Shown here: piece by piece, positions 34,451 to 44,021 of the stretch | How positions within the stretch are numbered: position 1 is the stretch's first letter | Layout of the letters: each line of letters starts with the position of its first letter | Origin: Ewingella americana ATCC 33852 | GTDB taxonomy: Bacteria; Pseudomonadota; Gammaproteobacteria; Enterobacterales; Enterobacteriaceae | Length of the DNA: 64,000 nt | Direction: 5' to 3' | NCBI RefSeq assembly: GCF_000735345.1 | Contig: NZ_JMPJ01000065.1 | Span: 1 to 64,000 of the forward strand | Notes under the pieces: generated by a model | What the model was told of the DNA's origin: nothing | Databases searched by the model: none | Seen by the model: only the letters and a program-made list of their open reading frames with translations | Made by a program: the position numbers and the translations under genes

Positions 34451-37156
34451 ATGATTGAACATTCACCTGCTGGACAACGACCAGCTGAACAAGGTCTTAC
34501 AACTCCGCCATCTTCGGAAGCTCTTCGCGCTATTCCCCCGCAGCCCGCCTCCCCTATCACCTATCCTGACGACGACTTAACTCGCCAGAGCTTGAAACAG
34601 CACATGGAGCAGTTCCAGCTGTGGCTGGCCGATGCTTTTAATGCCGGGCAGCGCGCGGAAGAGCTGGTCGACGCGCGATCCCTGTTCATTGACCATCTGC
34701 TACAGCGCCTGTGGACCTTTTACGGCTTCGACGATGTGCCGGAAACCGCGATGGTGGCGGTCGGTGGCTACGGGCGCGGCGAGCTGCACCCACTTTCCGA
34801 CATTGACGTTTTAGTCCTCAGCCAGCGCCGCCTCAACGACGAGCAGGCGCAGCGCATTGGTGAACTCATCACCCTACTGTGGGACTTAAAGCTGGAAGTT
34901 GGCCACAGCGTGCGCACCCTCGAAGAGTGCCTGCTGGAAGGCTTGGCTGACCTCACCGTCGCCACCAACATGATTGAATCTCGGCTGATTTGCGGCGACG
35001 TGGCGCTGTTCCTCAGCATGCAAAAACACGTCTTTAGCGACGGCTTCTGGCCTTCGCCAACCTTCTTCCGCGCCAAGATTGACGAGCAGAATGAGCGCCA
35101 CCAGCGCTACCACGGCACCAGCTACAACCTCGAGCCTGACATCAAAAGCAGCCCCGGCGGCCTGCGTGATATCCACACCATTTTATGGGTAGCTCGCCGC
35201 CACTTTGGCGCGACTTCACTCGACGAGATGGTGGCCTTCGGCTTCCTGACCAAGGCCGAGCGCAACGAGCTTATTGAATGCCAGAGCTTCCTGTGGCGCA
35301 TTCGCTTTGCGCTGCATCTGGTGCTGCCGCGCTATGACAACCGTCTGCTGTTCGACCGCCAGCTGAATGTTGCCCAACTGCTGCAATATCAGGGGGAAGG
35401 CAACGAGCCGGTCGAGCGGATGATGAAGGATTTCTATCGCATGACCCGCCGGGTCGGCGAGCTTAACCAGATGCTGCTTCAGCTGTTTGACGAAGCTATT
35501 TTGGCTATCGGGCCGAATGAAAAACCGCGCCCGCTCGATGAGCATTTCCAACTGCGCGGCGACCTGATCGACCTGCGCGACGAGTCGCTGTTTACCCAAC
35601 GCCCGGAAACCATCATCAGCATGTTCTACCTGATGGTGCGCCACCGCGAAATCAAGGGGATTTACTCCACCACCGTTCGCCTGCTGCGCCACGCGCGTCG
35701 CCATCTGAAAACGCCGCTGTGCATGATCCCCGAAGCGCGCAGCCTGTTTATGTCGATTCTGCGCCATCCGGGTGCCGTCTCCCGCGCGCTGGTGCCAATG
35801 CACCGCCACAGCGTGCTGTGGGCCTATATGCCACAGTGGGGGCTGATTGTCGGCCAGATGCAGTTTGACCTGTTCCACGCCTACACCGTGGATGAACACA
35901 CCATTCGCGTGCTGCAAAAGCTGGAAAGCTTCGCCGACGAGGCCACTCGCCCGCGCCATCCGCTGTGCGTCGAGCTTTACCCACGCCTTCCACAGCCTGA
36001 ATTACTGCTGATGGCAGCGCTGTTCCATGACATCGCCAAGGGCCGTGGCGGCGACCACTCCATTCTTGGCGCGCAAGATGTCTTGGAGTTCGCCGAGCTG
36101 CACGGGCTGAATTCACGCGAAACCCAGCTGGTCGCTTGGCTGGTGCGTTGTCACCTATTAATGTCAGTCACCGCGCAGCGCCGTGATATTCAAGATCCGG
36201 CCGAAATTCAGCAGTTTGCCGCCGAAGTGCAGAGCGAAAACCGCCTGCGCTATCTGGTAAACCTGACGGTGGCGGATATTTGTGCCACCAACGAAACCCT
36301 GTGGAACAGCTGGAAGCAGAGCCTGATACGCGAGCTCTATTTTGCTACCGAGAAGCAGCTGCGCCGTGGCATGCAGAACACGCCGGACCTGCGCGAACGC
36401 GTGCGTCATCACCGCCTTCAGGCTCTGGCCCTGCTGCGCATGGACAATATCGACGAAGAGGCGCTGCACCGCATCTGGAGCCGCTGCCGTGCCGACTACT
36501 TCCTGCGCCACTCGCCGAACCAGCTAGCGTGGCACGCCCGTCACCTGCTGGAGCACGACTCCACCAAGCCACTGGTGCTGGTCAGCCGACAGGCGACGCG
36601 CGGCGGCACGGAGATTTTCATCTGGAGCCCAGACCGTCCTTACCTGTTTGCCACCGTGGCCGGGGAGCTGGATCGCCGCAACCTGAGCATTCACGACGCG
36701 CAGATTTTCACTAACCGCGACGGCATGGCGATGGACACCTTTATCGTGCTTGAGCCGGACGGCAGCCCGCTGGCGCTGGATCGCCACGAAGTGATTCGCC
36801 ACGCCTTGGAGCAGTCCATGACGCAGGCTTATCAGCCGCCGCGTGCGCGCCGCCCTTCGCCAAAACTGCGCCACTTCAGCGTGCCGACCGAGGTCAGCTT
36901 CCTGCCGACCCATACCGACAGACGCAGCTATATGGAGCTGGTCGCGCTCGATCAGCCCGGCCTGTTGGCTCGCGTGGGGGAAGTGTTCTCAGATTTGGGG
37001 CTGTCGCTGCACGGCGCGCGCATCTCCACCATCGGCGAGCGCGTTGAGGACTTATTCATTCTGGCAAATGGCGAACGCCGCGCGCTGGACAAAAAAACCC
37101 GTCAGGAAATTCAGCGTCGTCTCACCGAGGCGCTCAACCCTAACGATAAAATGTGA
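34451..37156 (+). CDS. glnD: Bifunctional uridylyltransferase/uridylyl-removing enzyme GlnD
   Basis: GlnD senses glutamine and adds or removes UMP on the PII proteins GlnB and GlnK, which control nitrogen assimilation. From the ATG at 34451 it is 901 residues (E. coli 890). The nucleotidyltransferase motif [15 protein letters not shown] is at 105-119. The HD hydrolase motif is in [14 protein letters not shown]. Two ACT domains sit at the C-terminus ([21 protein letters not shown] and [27 protein letters not shown]). The N-terminal 45 residues are poorly conserved and Pro-rich. The start is uncertain, since an in-frame ATG at 34436 is also possible and neither has a strong ribosome site. Confidence 0.95.
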   Translation: MIEHSPAGQRPAEQGLTTPPSSEALRAIPPQPASPITYPDDDLTRQSLKQHMEQFQLWLADAFNAGQRAEELVDARSLFIDHLLQRLWTFYGFDDVPETAMVAVGGYGRGELHPLSDIDVLVLSQRRLNDEQAQRIGELITLLWDLKLEVGHSVRTLEECLLEGLADLTVATNMIESRLICGDVALFLSMQKHVFSDGFWPSPTFFRAKIDEQNERHQRYHGTSYNLEPDIKSSPGGLRDIHTILWVARRHFGATSLDEMVAFGFLTKAERNELIECQSFLWRIRFALHLVLPRYDNRLLFDRQLNVAQLLQYQGEGNEPVERMMKDFYRMTRRVGELNQMLLQLFDEAILAIGPNEKPRPLDEHFQLRGDLIDLRDESLFTQRPETIISMFYLMVRHREIKGIYSTTVRLLRHARRHLKTPLCMIPEARSLFMSILRHPGAVSRALVPMHRHSVLWAYMPQWGLIVGQMQFDLFHAYTVDEHTIRVLQKLESFADEATRPRHPLCVELYPRLPQPELLLMAALFHDIAKGRGGDHSILGAQDVLEFAELHGLNSRETQLVAWLVRCHLLMSVTAQRRDIQDPAEIQQFAAEVQSENRLRYLVNLTVADICATNETLWNSWKQSLIRELYFATEKQLRRGMQNTPDLRERVRHHRLQALALLRMDNIDEEALHRIWSRCRADYFLRHSPNQLAWHARHLLEHDSTKPLVLVSRQATRGGTEIFIWSPDRPYLFATVAGELDRRNLSIHDAQIFTNRDGMAMDTFIVLEPDGSPLALDRHEVIRHALEQSMTQAYQPPRARRPSPKLRHFSVPTEVSFLPTHTDRRSYMELVALDQPGLLARVGEVFSDLGLSLHGARISTIGERVEDLFILANGERRALDKKTRQEIQRRLTEALNPNDKM

Positions 37157-37204
37157 TACAAAGAATATTAACTTTTTAACACCACTATCAGGAAAGAGAA
37201 CAGG

Positions 37205-38029
37205 ATGCAGCAACTACAAACCCTAATTGAAGAAGCCTTCGAACGTCGCGCCGACATTACGCCGACAAACGTAGACAGCGTAACCCGCGATGCCGTGACT
37301 CAAGTGATCAATAAGATCGACAGCGGCGAACTGCGCGTTGCAGAAAAAATTGATGGTCAGTGGGTAACGCATCAGTGGCTAAAGAAGGCAGTGCTGCTCT
37401 CTTTCAGAATCAATGATAACGAAGTGATGGAAGGCGCAGAAAACCGCTTCTATGACAAAGTCCCAATGAAATTCGCTGAATACGACGAAGCTCGCTTCAA
37501 ACGCGAAGGCTTCCGCGTCGTGCCACCAGCGGCAGTGCGTAAAGGTGCGTTTATCGCCCGTAACGTGGTGCTAATGCCTTCTTACGTCAACATCGGCGCT
37601 TTCGTTGATGAAGGCACCATGGTTGATACTTGGGCGACCGTAGGTTCATGTGCGCAGATCGGTAAAAACGTTCACCTGTCCGGCGGCGTGGGCATCGGCG
37701 GCGTTCTCGAGCCACTGCAAGCTAACCCAACGATCATCGAAGACAACTGCTTCATCGGCGCGCGCTCTGAAATCGTGGAAGGCGTGATCGTTGAAGAAGG
37801 CTCAGTGATCTCCATGGGCGTTTACATCGGTCAAAGCACCAAGATTTATGACCGCGAAACTGGCGAAGTGCATTATGGCCGCGTGCCAGCAGGCTCGGTC
37901 GTGGTTTCTGGCAACCTGCCTTCTAAAGATGGCAAATACAGCCTGTACTGCGCGGTGATTGTTAAGAAAGTGGATGCCAAAACCTTGGGCAAAACCGGTC
38001 TTAATGAGTTATTGCGTTCCATCGACTAA
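37205..38029 (+). CDS. dapD: 2,3,4,5-tetrahydropyridine-2,6-dicarboxylate N-succinyltransferase
   Basis: DapD succinylates tetrahydrodipicolinate in the lysine/meso-diaminopimelate pathway. The 274-residue protein matches the E. coli length. It has an N-terminal helical domain and a hexapeptide-repeat beta helix (about 105-240) with [23 protein letters not shown] and [14 protein letters not shown]. It follows glnD by 48 bases, the conserved map-glnD-dapD order. Confidence 0.98.
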   Translation: MQQLQTLIEEAFERRADITPTNVDSVTRDAVTQVINKIDSGELRVAEKIDGQWVTHQWLKKAVLLSFRINDNEVMEGAENRFYDKVPMKFAEYDEARFKREGFRVVPPAAVRKGAFIARNVVLMPSYVNIGAFVDEGTMVDTWATVGSCAQIGKNVHLSGGVGIGGVLEPLQANPTIIEDNCFIGARSEIVEGVIVEEGSVISMGVYIGQSTKIYDRETGEVHYGRVPAGSVVVSGNLPSKDGKYSLYCAVIVKKVDAKTLGKTGLNELLRSID

Positions 38030-38039
38030 ACTCAATTTG

Positions 38040-38066
38040 GCGGGTTAATTTACCCGCTATTTTATT
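38040..38066 (+). terminator. Terminator after dapD
   Basis: GCGGGT (38040-38045) pairs with ACCCGC (38052-38057) around TAATTT and is followed by TATTTTATT. Confidence 0.75.
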
Positions 38067-38188
38067 GATGTGATTCCCTTTTATGACGGCCCTTTTTATC
38101 ATGGGAAACTGTGCCTTAAATCAATGATAATGGCCGTCGTTTCGCTCATTATGACAACTTCCTAGTAGAATCTAATAAAGGTGGCGCT

Positions 38189-38578
38189 ATGTATGACAAC
38201 CTGAAAAGCTTGGGTATTACGAATCCTGACGACATCGATCGTTACAGCCTGCGTCAGGAGGCCAATAACGACATTCTGAAGATCTACTTCCGCAAAGATA
38301 AAGGCGAGTTTTTTGCTAAAAGCGTGAAGTTTAAGTACCCACGCCAGCGTAAAACCATCGTGGCCGACAATGCGGGCCAAGGCTATAAAGAAATTCACGA
38401 AATCAGCCCGAATCTTCGCTATGTCATTGATGAGTTAGATCAAATCTGTCAGCGCGATCAGGTTGAAGTCGATCTGAAACGTAAAATTCTTGATGACCTG
38501 CGTCATCTGGAATCCGTGGTGGCAAACAAGATCACCGAGATCGAATCTGATCTGGAAAAACTGACCAGCGGCCGATAA
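38189..38578 (+). CDS. yaeH: DUF3461 family protein YaeH
   Basis: This 129-residue charged protein matches E. coli YaeH (UPF0325/DUF3461) along its length: [21 protein letters not shown] at the start and a helical C-terminal half [31 protein letters not shown] that could form a coiled coil. No function is established. It is preceded by an inverted repeat and followed by a strong bidirectional terminator. Confidence 0.92.
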   Translation: MYDNLKSLGITNPDDIDRYSLRQEANNDILKIYFRKDKGEFFAKSVKFKYPRQRKTIVADNAGQGYKEIHEISPNLRYVIDELDQICQRDQVEVDLKRKILDDLRHLESVVANKITEIESDLEKLTSGR

Positions 38579-38610
38579 GTTTTCGACGCCCGCCGAGTTC
38601 GGTTGATATA

Positions 38611-38643
38611 AAAAAAGGTCAGGTGATTAACCTGACCTTTTTT
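38611..38643. terminator. Bidirectional terminator between yaeH and yqcA
   Basis: AAAAAAGGTCAGGT (38611-38624) is the perfect complement of ACCTGACCTTTTTT (38630-38643) around a 5-base loop. A/T runs on both sides make it suitable for both convergent genes. Confidence 0.92.
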
Positions 38644-38665
38644 ATTGCCGCTGCGAAAGACAAAC

Positions 38666-39115
38666 TTACTTCAGCAGCTGACCCCATTTCTCAACCCAAG
38701 GCAGAGCCACGCTTTCCGGCTCGGCGGTCTCCATGGCGTCAATTTCCAGCAAATCGCCAAGACGCGATGCGCCCTGCTCTTGCAGCAAATCATCCATTTT
38801 ATGGCCGCCGCCGCAGAAGTGGTCGTAGCTGCTGTCGCCCAGAGCAATCACGCCATAGCGTAATTCAGGCTGGTAACCGACGGTATCGCGAATAGCCGCA
38901 AACAGCGGCGCGATGCTGTCTGGCAGGTCACCCTGACCAGTGGTGGAGGTAATTACCAAGGCAAAATGGTGACGATAATATTGCCAGGCTTCCAATGTGC
39001 CTTCTTCGAACAGTTTCACCTGATGCCCCTGCTTCTTAAGAACAGTTTCAGCCTCTTCTGCTACCAGCAGCGCATTGCCGTAAACGGTGCCGACAAAAAT
39101 ACCAATCTCAGCCAT
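38666..39115 (-). CDS. yqcA: Flavodoxin-family protein YqcA
   Basis: This is a 149-residue FMN-binding flavodoxin-like protein, the same length as E. coli YqcA. The phosphate-binding loop is [18 protein letters not shown], and [11 protein letters not shown]-type ([15 protein letters not shown]) and [16 protein letters not shown] loops bind the isoalloxazine. Its redox partner is not known. It is the last gene of yqcC-truC-yqcA, 41 bases after truC. Confidence 0.94.
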   Translation of the reverse strand: MAEIGIFVGTVYGNALLVAEEAETVLKKQGHQVKLFEEGTLEAWQYYRHHFALVITSTTGQGDLPDSIAPLFAAIRDTVGYQPELRYGVIALGDSSYDHFCGGGHKMDDLLQEQGASRLGDLLEIDAMETAEPESVALPWVEKWGQLLK

Positions 39116-39156
39116 GGTGTAATTCCCTCGTTAATCTAAAAGTCATTGAAAAATGG

Positions 39157-39927
39157 TTAGCTATCCTGACCGCAGTCGGCAGCAAACTCAACCCTTTCAA
39201 GTGCAGGGACACGCGCCTGCCACCCGAAACGCTCCACCAGATTTTGCCAGCGACTATCCCACTTGGCGGTGATCTCCAGCATGTCGCCAGTCACCGGATG
39301 AGGCAATTGCAGATGGCTGGCATGCAGCATTAAGCCGGGGCAGCCAAAGTGCTCGACCATGCCACGATTTTGCTTCAGGTCGCCGTGGGCGCTGTCGCCC
39401 AAAATCGGATGGCGAAGGTGAGTCATGTGGCGACGCAGCTGGTGCTTGCGGCCGGTCTCCGGTTTAAGCTCAACCAAGCTGTAGCGCGCCGTGTCGTAAC
39501 GCCCAACCGGCACGGGCATTTCCACCTGCGCCAGCACGCGATAATGCGTCACCGCAGGTTGAGGGGCTTTGTCAGGGTTGGCGAACTTGTCAGCAATCTT
39601 GTCCAGCTCTTCGGTCAGAGGATAATCCAGCGTGGCGTCTTCAGCCACATAGCCGCGCACCACCGCGTGGTAAGTCTTATTCATTTGGCGAGTTTCGAGC
39701 TGCTGCGACAGCAGCCGGGCGACCTCGCTGGACAGCGCGAACAACAGCACACCCGAGGTCGGCTTATCCAGTCGATGCACGGTAAACACATGCTGACCAA
39801 TTTGATCGCGCAACGTTTGCATCGCAAAAACGGTTTCATGTTTGTCCAGCCAACTACGATGAACCAACATGCCAGCGGGCTTATTCACCGCCACCAGATG
39901 CTCGTCCCGGTACAAAATTTCCAGCAT
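39157..39927 (-). CDS. truC: tRNA pseudouridine(65) synthase TruC
   Basis: TruC makes pseudouridine 65 in the T stem region of certain tRNAs. The 256-residue RluA-family protein has the catalytic Asp D54 in VHRLDKPTSGVLLFA. The family motifs ETGRKHQLRRHM and HLRHPILGDSAHGD are intact. Its start follows the yqcC stop by one base, so the two are coupled. Confidence 0.96.
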   Translation of the reverse strand: MLEILYRDEHLVAVNKPAGMLVHRSWLDKHETVFAMQTLRDQIGQHVFTVHRLDKPTSGVLLFALSSEVARLLSQQLETRQMNKTYHAVVRGYVAEDATLDYPLTEELDKIADKFANPDKAPQPAVTHYRVLAQVEMPVPVGRYDTARYSLVELKPETGRKHQLRRHMTHLRHPILGDSAHGDLKQNRGMVEHFGCPGLMLHASHLQLPHPVTGDMLEITAKWDSRWQNLVERFGWQARVPALERVEFAADCGQDS

Positions 39928-39928
39928 G

Positions 39929-40252
39929 TCAGTCTTCTATATTCAGCAAATCGTCTAAGCGTTGCAGTTCGGCCAGCAAGCGGGAAGCATCAGGCAGGGC
40001 AACTTCAAAATATGGCGTAATGGCAAAGCGCGTCGGCAAATCGGCTTCTGCGGCCAATAACGCAAACATTCTTGGCACCAGCACCCATTGCAGCCACTGC
40101 TCGGCATTCATGGTGTCAACGGAGAAAGGCTCAACGCTTTCAAAGGCTTCCGCCTCGGGTGGCACTTCGCTCCACAGGTCGAGCTGACGCATAGCCTGTT
40201 CAATATCATGTAAAATTTGGCGAACCTGATTTTCTGTACTTTCTGAACTCAT
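39929..40252 (-). CDS. yqcC: DUF446 family protein YqcC
   Basis: YqcC is a small protein of unknown function. The chosen start MSSESTENQVRQILHDIE (40252) gives 107 residues, close to E. coli 109, with a purine-rich GAGAGAG just upstream. An earlier start at 40288 adds 12 residues. The conserved core is FSVDTMNAEQWLQWVLVPRMFALL. It is the first gene of yqcC-truC-yqcA. Confidence 0.9.
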   Translation of the reverse strand: MSSESTENQVRQILHDIEQAMRQLDLWSEVPPEAEAFESVEPFSVDTMNAEQWLQWVLVPRMFALLAAEADLPTRFAITPYFEVALPDASRLLAELQRLDDLLNIED

Positions 40253-40456
40253 CGCACTCTCTCTGCATTCATTATTCGTGGGCGTCAAAGGCTCTCACAA
40301 AGTGGCAAAGCATAGCATTGAAGCCGTAAGCCCCCAACTGCCAGCTGTGCCCCCTTCTAAGCTTAAACGCTAATTCTTATCTATTCGTTTTTCATACTGG
40401 TACTTAGTGTGCTCTGCGGGCAAAATAATCCAACTTTACATAACTTGACGCTGACT

Positions 40457-41695
40457 ATGCCTGCCCATCACTCCAAAAAAGCCCACGCCACTCCGGCAAA
40501 AGCGATGATTGCCTCCGTCACTGGCTATGCCATGGACGGTTTCGACCTGTTAATTCTCGGATTCATGCTGCCCGCTATCGCCACAGAGCTGGGTTTAACC
40601 TCCTCGCAAAGCGGCTCGCTGGTCACTTGGACCCTGATTGGTGCCGTGCTCGGCGGCGTGATTTTCGGGCCAATCAGCGATCGCTTTGGCCGCATTCGGG
40701 TTCTCACCTTCACTATTTTGATGTTTTCCCTATTTACCGGCCTGTGCGCTATCGCTCAGGGGTACTGGGATTTGCTGGCATACCGCACGCTGGCGGGCGT
40801 TGGCCTAGGCGGCGAGTTTGGCATTGGCATGGCGTTAATCGCCGAGGCGTGGCCTGCTGAGAAGCGAAACCGGGCTTCGGCTTACGTCGGCATGGGCTGG
40901 CAGCTTGGCGTCTTGCTTGCGGCCTTCCTGACACCGCTGCTGCTGGGCGTTATTGGCTGGCGCGGCATGTTCTTGGTCGGCTTACTGCCTGCCCTCGCCT
41001 CCTTCTTGATTCGCCGCACCATGGGCGAGCCAGAAGAGTTCGTCAAACATGCCAGCAAAGCGCCAACGGAATCGCTGTTCAGCCGGGTCAAATTGCTGTT
41101 TAAAGACCTGCCGACCACCAAAGCCAGCATTGGCATTCTGATCCTCTGCTCGGTGCAGAATTTTGGCTATTACGGGCTGATGATCTGGATGCCGAGCTAT
41201 CTGTCGAAGAACTTCGGCTTCTCGCTGACTAAATCGGGCCTGTGGACCGCCGTGACGGTCATTGGCATGACCTTTGGTATCTGGCTGTTCGGCATGCTGG
41301 CGGACCGTTTCCCACGCTGGAAAATCTTCCTGATTTACCAAATCGGCGCGGTACTCATGGTGGTCTGTTACGCCCAGCTTACCGATCCTACGGCGATGCT
41401 GTTCGCCGGGGCGGTAATGGGGATGTTCGTGAATGGCATGATTGGCGGCTATGGCGGTTTGATATCAGACACTTATCCAGTCAATGTCCGCGCCACGGCG
41501 CAAAATATCTTGTTTAACGTCGGGCGCGGCGTGGGCGGGTTCGGACCACTGGTGATTGGCATGCTGGTGTCGCAAGTCTCCTTCACCGCCGCCATTAGCT
41601 TGCTGGCAGCAATCTACCTGCTGGATATCTATGCCACTTTATTCTTACTGCCAAAGCGCCAAGGTAAAGAAGATGCTTTAGGCGCTATTGGGTAA
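40457..41695 (+). CDS. MFS transporter, substrate unknown
   Basis: A 412-residue, 12-segment major facilitator protein. MFS motif A is visible as GPISDRFGRIRVL between helices 2 and 3, and a related GMLADRFPRWKI lies between helices 8 and 9. Helix 1 has YAMDGFDLLILGFMLPAI, whose D-G-F-D pattern recalls the aromatic-acid:H+ symporter / NiaP-like branch. I infer an organic-anion or aromatic-acid proton symporter, but the substrate cannot be read from sequence. It stands alone between yqcC and csrB with no catabolic partners, a position I do not know to be occupied in E. coli. The start at 40457 is preferred to 40409, which adds 16 polar residues. Confidence 0.85.
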   Translation: MPAHHSKKAHATPAKAMIASVTGYAMDGFDLLILGFMLPAIATELGLTSSQSGSLVTWTLIGAVLGGVIFGPISDRFGRIRVLTFTILMFSLFTGLCAIAQGYWDLLAYRTLAGVGLGGEFGIGMALIAEAWPAEKRNRASAYVGMGWQLGVLLAAFLTPLLLGVIGWRGMFLVGLLPALASFLIRRTMGEPEEFVKHASKAPTESLFSRVKLLFKDLPTTKASIGILILCSVQNFGYYGLMIWMPSYLSKNFGFSLTKSGLWTAVTVIGMTFGIWLFGMLADRFPRWKIFLIYQIGAVLMVVCYAQLTDPTAMLFAGAVMGMFVNGMIGGYGGLISDTYPVNVRATAQNILFNVGRGVGGFGPLVIGMLVSQVSFTAAISLLAAIYLLDIYATLFLLPKRQGKEDALGAIG

Positions 41696-41768
41696 GGTAT
41701 TGGCAAACAGATATTGAAAAGGGAACTGCCTGAGCCGCTGAACAGGGCTTGGGCAGAGAAATGCGCGA

Positions 41769-41815
41769 TTGAAAGTAGAAGATGTTGAAAGCAGAAAATG
41801 TGAAAGCAGAAGATT
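41769..41815. repeat. Short tandem repeat, 16-nt unit, about three copies
   Basis: TTGAAAGTAGAAGATG (41769-41784), TTGAAAGCAGAAAATG (41785-41800) and TGAAAGCAGAAGATT (41801-41815) are head to tail. They lie just past the 3' end of csrB and after the MFS gene, in non-coding DNA. Confidence 0.8.
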
Positions 41816-41820
41816 GATAC

Positions 41821-42181
41821 AAAAAGTTGGGGGCACTGTTTGCACAGTGCCCCCGGTTCGTTTTATAGCAATCCAGCTACCTAAGTGCTCCCTGCTCAAT
41901 CCCTGAAAACTTTTCCTTTGGTTATCCTAACCAGCCATCCTTTGCATCGTCCAACTTTCATCCTGACGAGTCTTCCTAATATCTTCCTGATATTGATCCT
42001 TTAGTCTTCCTGACCCACTCGTTATCCTTTCCGAGCTCTCAATCTCCGTCCTGGAGGTGTCCCTTGTTTCGTCCTGAAACATCCTAGCATGCTCCGATGC
42101 TGTCCTGACTCTTCCTGAGCCTATCCCCTACTTTATGAAACAGCCATCATCCTAATGTTCTGTCTCATGTCATCCTTCGAC
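41821..42181 (-). ncRNA. csrB: CsrB regulatory RNA
   Basis: CsrB binds many copies of the translational regulator CsrA and so relieves CsrA control of carbon flow, biofilm and motility. On the minus strand the RNA (about 361 nt) contains many GGA motifs, often AGGAT or CAGGA, in hairpin loops. The start GTCGAAGGATGACAT and the end AAACGAACCGGGGGCACTG match E. coli CsrB. The 3' end is a 26-nt terminator hairpin (41829-41854) plus a T run. It lies next to syd, as in E. coli. No protein frame covers it. Confidence 0.93.
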
Positions 42182-42187
42182 ACAGTT

Positions 42188-42216
42188 AGAATCGTCTATT
42201 TTGTGACGCCGAACAA
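42188..42216 (-). promoter_or_regulatory. csrB promoter
   Basis: On the minus strand a -35 TTGTTC (42216-42211), a 17-bp spacer and a -10 GATTCT (42193-42188) precede the proposed start G42181 by 6 bases. The match is moderate, as expected for an activator-dependent promoter. Confidence 0.65.
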
Positions 42217-42350
42217 GGTAGCTTGTGAGACAAATGGTAGCTAAGTAACTATCACTCACGGGTAACCACACCCTAACCCTTTGTTATTTAAAGATTGTGA
42301 TAATGGGCTGAAGAAATAGCGCGAACGATTAAACGACATATCTTACAGGC

Positions 42351-42372
42351 CGTGTGAGAGATCTCTCACACG
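42351..42372. promoter_or_regulatory. UvrY/SirA-type binding palindrome upstream of csrB
   Basis: The core TGTGAGAGATCTCTCACA (42353-42370) is a perfect palindrome that extends two more bases on each side to 22 bp. It is centred about 180 bp upstream of the csrB start. E. coli csrB has a near-identical far-upstream site bound by phosphorylated UvrY of the BarA-UvrY system. The region 42182-42407 holds no other obvious feature. Confidence 0.85.
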
Positions 42373-42407
42373 CGTGTGAGCCAATTTGCTTGAATCAACT
42401 CGCTGAC

Positions 42408-42959
42408 TTAATCCGGAAAAGCAGGAGAAAGCCCTGCTAAAAACTCAGACAGCGTAGGCGCCAGTAGAGTTCGCTTCTTACTGCCGAACTGTTCCAGCAC
42501 CACTTCACCACTGACATTGCACAGCGAAACCATGCTCATTTCGGAGTCAGTGGTCGCAAGGAAAATGGTCGGCGTAAGCTTAAGACGCTTCTGGGTCACC
42601 AGATGGCCAATCAGGTTTTCTTGCAGACGAGTGAAGTCTTCCGGGCTCCAAACTTGAAGCAGAGTCAGGCGCTGATCCTGCCACTTTGCCGACATATCTC
42701 CAGCAAACTGCGTGGTGTAAAACGCGTGAGCCTCGGGGCGCAGCTGCAACTCCAGCGCACGCTCGACGTTAGCTAAGGTCTCCTCAGGGCTGAAAACCTG
42801 CGTCAGCCAGTAGACGGCAGTGTCGCTGCTTTTCACAACGCACGGGGAGTCAACGCCCAGCAAATCCTCGCTCGACGGCGGGAAACCCGTCTCTTGTTGC
42901 CAAAAATCCACATAACGCTGGGTAAACTCTCGTAATGCTACAGAAACATCTGAAGCCAT
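42408..42959 (-). CDS. syd: SecY-interacting protein Syd
   Basis: Syd is a peripheral inner-membrane protein that binds the SecYEG translocon and monitors its assembly. The start [16 protein letters not shown] (42959), with GAGAG upstream, gives 183 residues (E. coli 181). A start at 42977 adds six residues. Conserved blocks are [17 protein letters not shown] and [18 protein letters not shown]. It is divergent from queF. Its 3' end borders the csrB upstream region. Confidence 0.94.
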   Translation of the reverse strand: MASDVSVALREFTQRYVDFWQQETGFPPSSEDLLGVDSPCVVKSSDTAVYWLTQVFSPEETLANVERALELQLRPEAHAFYTTQFAGDMSAKWQDQRLTLLQVWSPEDFTRLQENLIGHLVTQKRLKLTPTIFLATTDSEMSMVSLCNVSGEVVLEQFGSKKRTLLAPTLSEFLAGLSPAFPD

Positions 42960-43052
42960 AAATTCTCTCATCTTCATACCGGGCTAAGTTAAACTAGCGT
43001 GAAAGGTTTTCTCAAATTCTATTGTACCCAGAACTTAGACTAAGGTGACAGC

Positions 43053-43898
43053 ATGTCCTTATATCAGGATAACCCCGCCCTCTCGCAGCTTACATTGGGC
43101 AAATCGACGCCTTATCGCGACCAGTATGACGCGTCGCTGCTGCAAGCCGTTCCGCGCAGCATGAACCGTGAGCCATTGGGGCTGTTCCCCGACACTCTGC
43201 CATTTCACGGCGCGGATATCTGGACACTCTACGAATTGTCCTGGCTCAACGATAAAGGCCTGCCACAGGTGGCGGTGGGCGAAATCAGTCTGAATGCCAA
43301 TAGCATTAATCTGATCGAATCCAAAAGCTTCAAGCTCTATCTGAACAGCTTCAACCAGACCAAATTCGCTAGCTGGGATAAGGTTTTAGAGACACTAACG
43401 CATGACCTCAGCGCCTGCGCCGAAGGAGATGTCAGCGTCACCCTTACTCGCCTTGAAGAAGTGGAAGGCAGTCCGGTTGGCCGCTTTACCGGCGAGTGCA
43501 TCGACAACCAAGACATCACCATCGACAACTACGAATTCAGCACCGACTATCTGGCAAATGCCGCTGGTGATGAAATTGTTGAAGAGTCGCTGGTCAGCCA
43601 CTTGCTGAAATCCAACTGCCTGATCACCCATCAGCCCGACTGGGGTTCGGTGCAAATCCAATACCGTGGGCCGAAGATCAACCGTGAAGCCTTGCTGCGC
43701 TATCTGGTTTCCTTCCGCAATCACAATGAATTTCACGAGCAGTGTGTTGAACGTATCTTCAACGACATCATGCATTTCTGCGCGCCTGAAACATTAGCGG
43801 TTTATGCTCGTTACACCCGTCGCGGCGGTTTAGACATTAACCCGTGGCGATCTAACTTCCCGTTCACGCCTGCAACTGCTCGCCTTGTCAGACAATAA
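43053..43898 (+). CDS. queF: NADPH-dependent 7-cyano-7-deazaguanine reductase QueF
   Basis: QueF reduces preQ0 to preQ1 in queuosine synthesis. The 281-residue protein is the long, two-domain type (E. coli 282). The QueF signature [17 protein letters not shown] binds NADPH. The catalytic Cys lies in [21 protein letters not shown]. The C-terminal NPWRSNF is conserved. It is followed by a 243-base structured gap before ppnN. Confidence 0.97.
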   Translation: MSLYQDNPALSQLTLGKSTPYRDQYDASLLQAVPRSMNREPLGLFPDTLPFHGADIWTLYELSWLNDKGLPQVAVGEISLNANSINLIESKSFKLYLNSFNQTKFASWDKVLETLTHDLSACAEGDVSVTLTRLEEVEGSPVGRFTGECIDNQDITIDNYEFSTDYLANAAGDEIVEESLVSHLLKSNCLITHQPDWGSVQIQYRGPKINREALLRYLVSFRNHNEFHEQCVERIFNDIMHFCAPETLAVYARYTRRGGLDINPWRSNFPFTPATARLVRQ

Positions 43899-43973
43899 TG
43901 CGAGATGCCGCTCAAGAACTGAGCTAACAGTCAGCTTGAGTTGGTAAAAGCCGGAGGACGAGGTTACTGTTAA

Positions 43974-44021
43974 TTCTGAAGGCGTTACGCGGCGTATCTC
44001 ATCGTCGCGGCGCTTTCAGAA
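43974..44021 (+). other. Long stem-loop in the queF-ppnN intergenic region
   Basis: TTCTGAAGGCG (43974-43984) pairs with CGCTTTCAGAA (44011-44021) with one G-T pair, and CGCGGCG pairs with CGTCGCG inside it. No T run follows, so it is not a plain terminator. It may stabilise the queF mRNA or belong to a ppnN leader. A 14-bp palindrome TTCTGCCGGCAGAA (44094-44107) and a GCCC/GGGC hairpin lie between it and the ppnN ribosome site. Confidence 0.6.

Noticed and set aside
41880-42180. Regular GGA/TCC-rich repeats that might suggest a CRISPR or satellite array
   Set aside because: Spacing is irregular, there is no constant repeat, and the whole stretch matches CsrB with its terminator and UvrY site.
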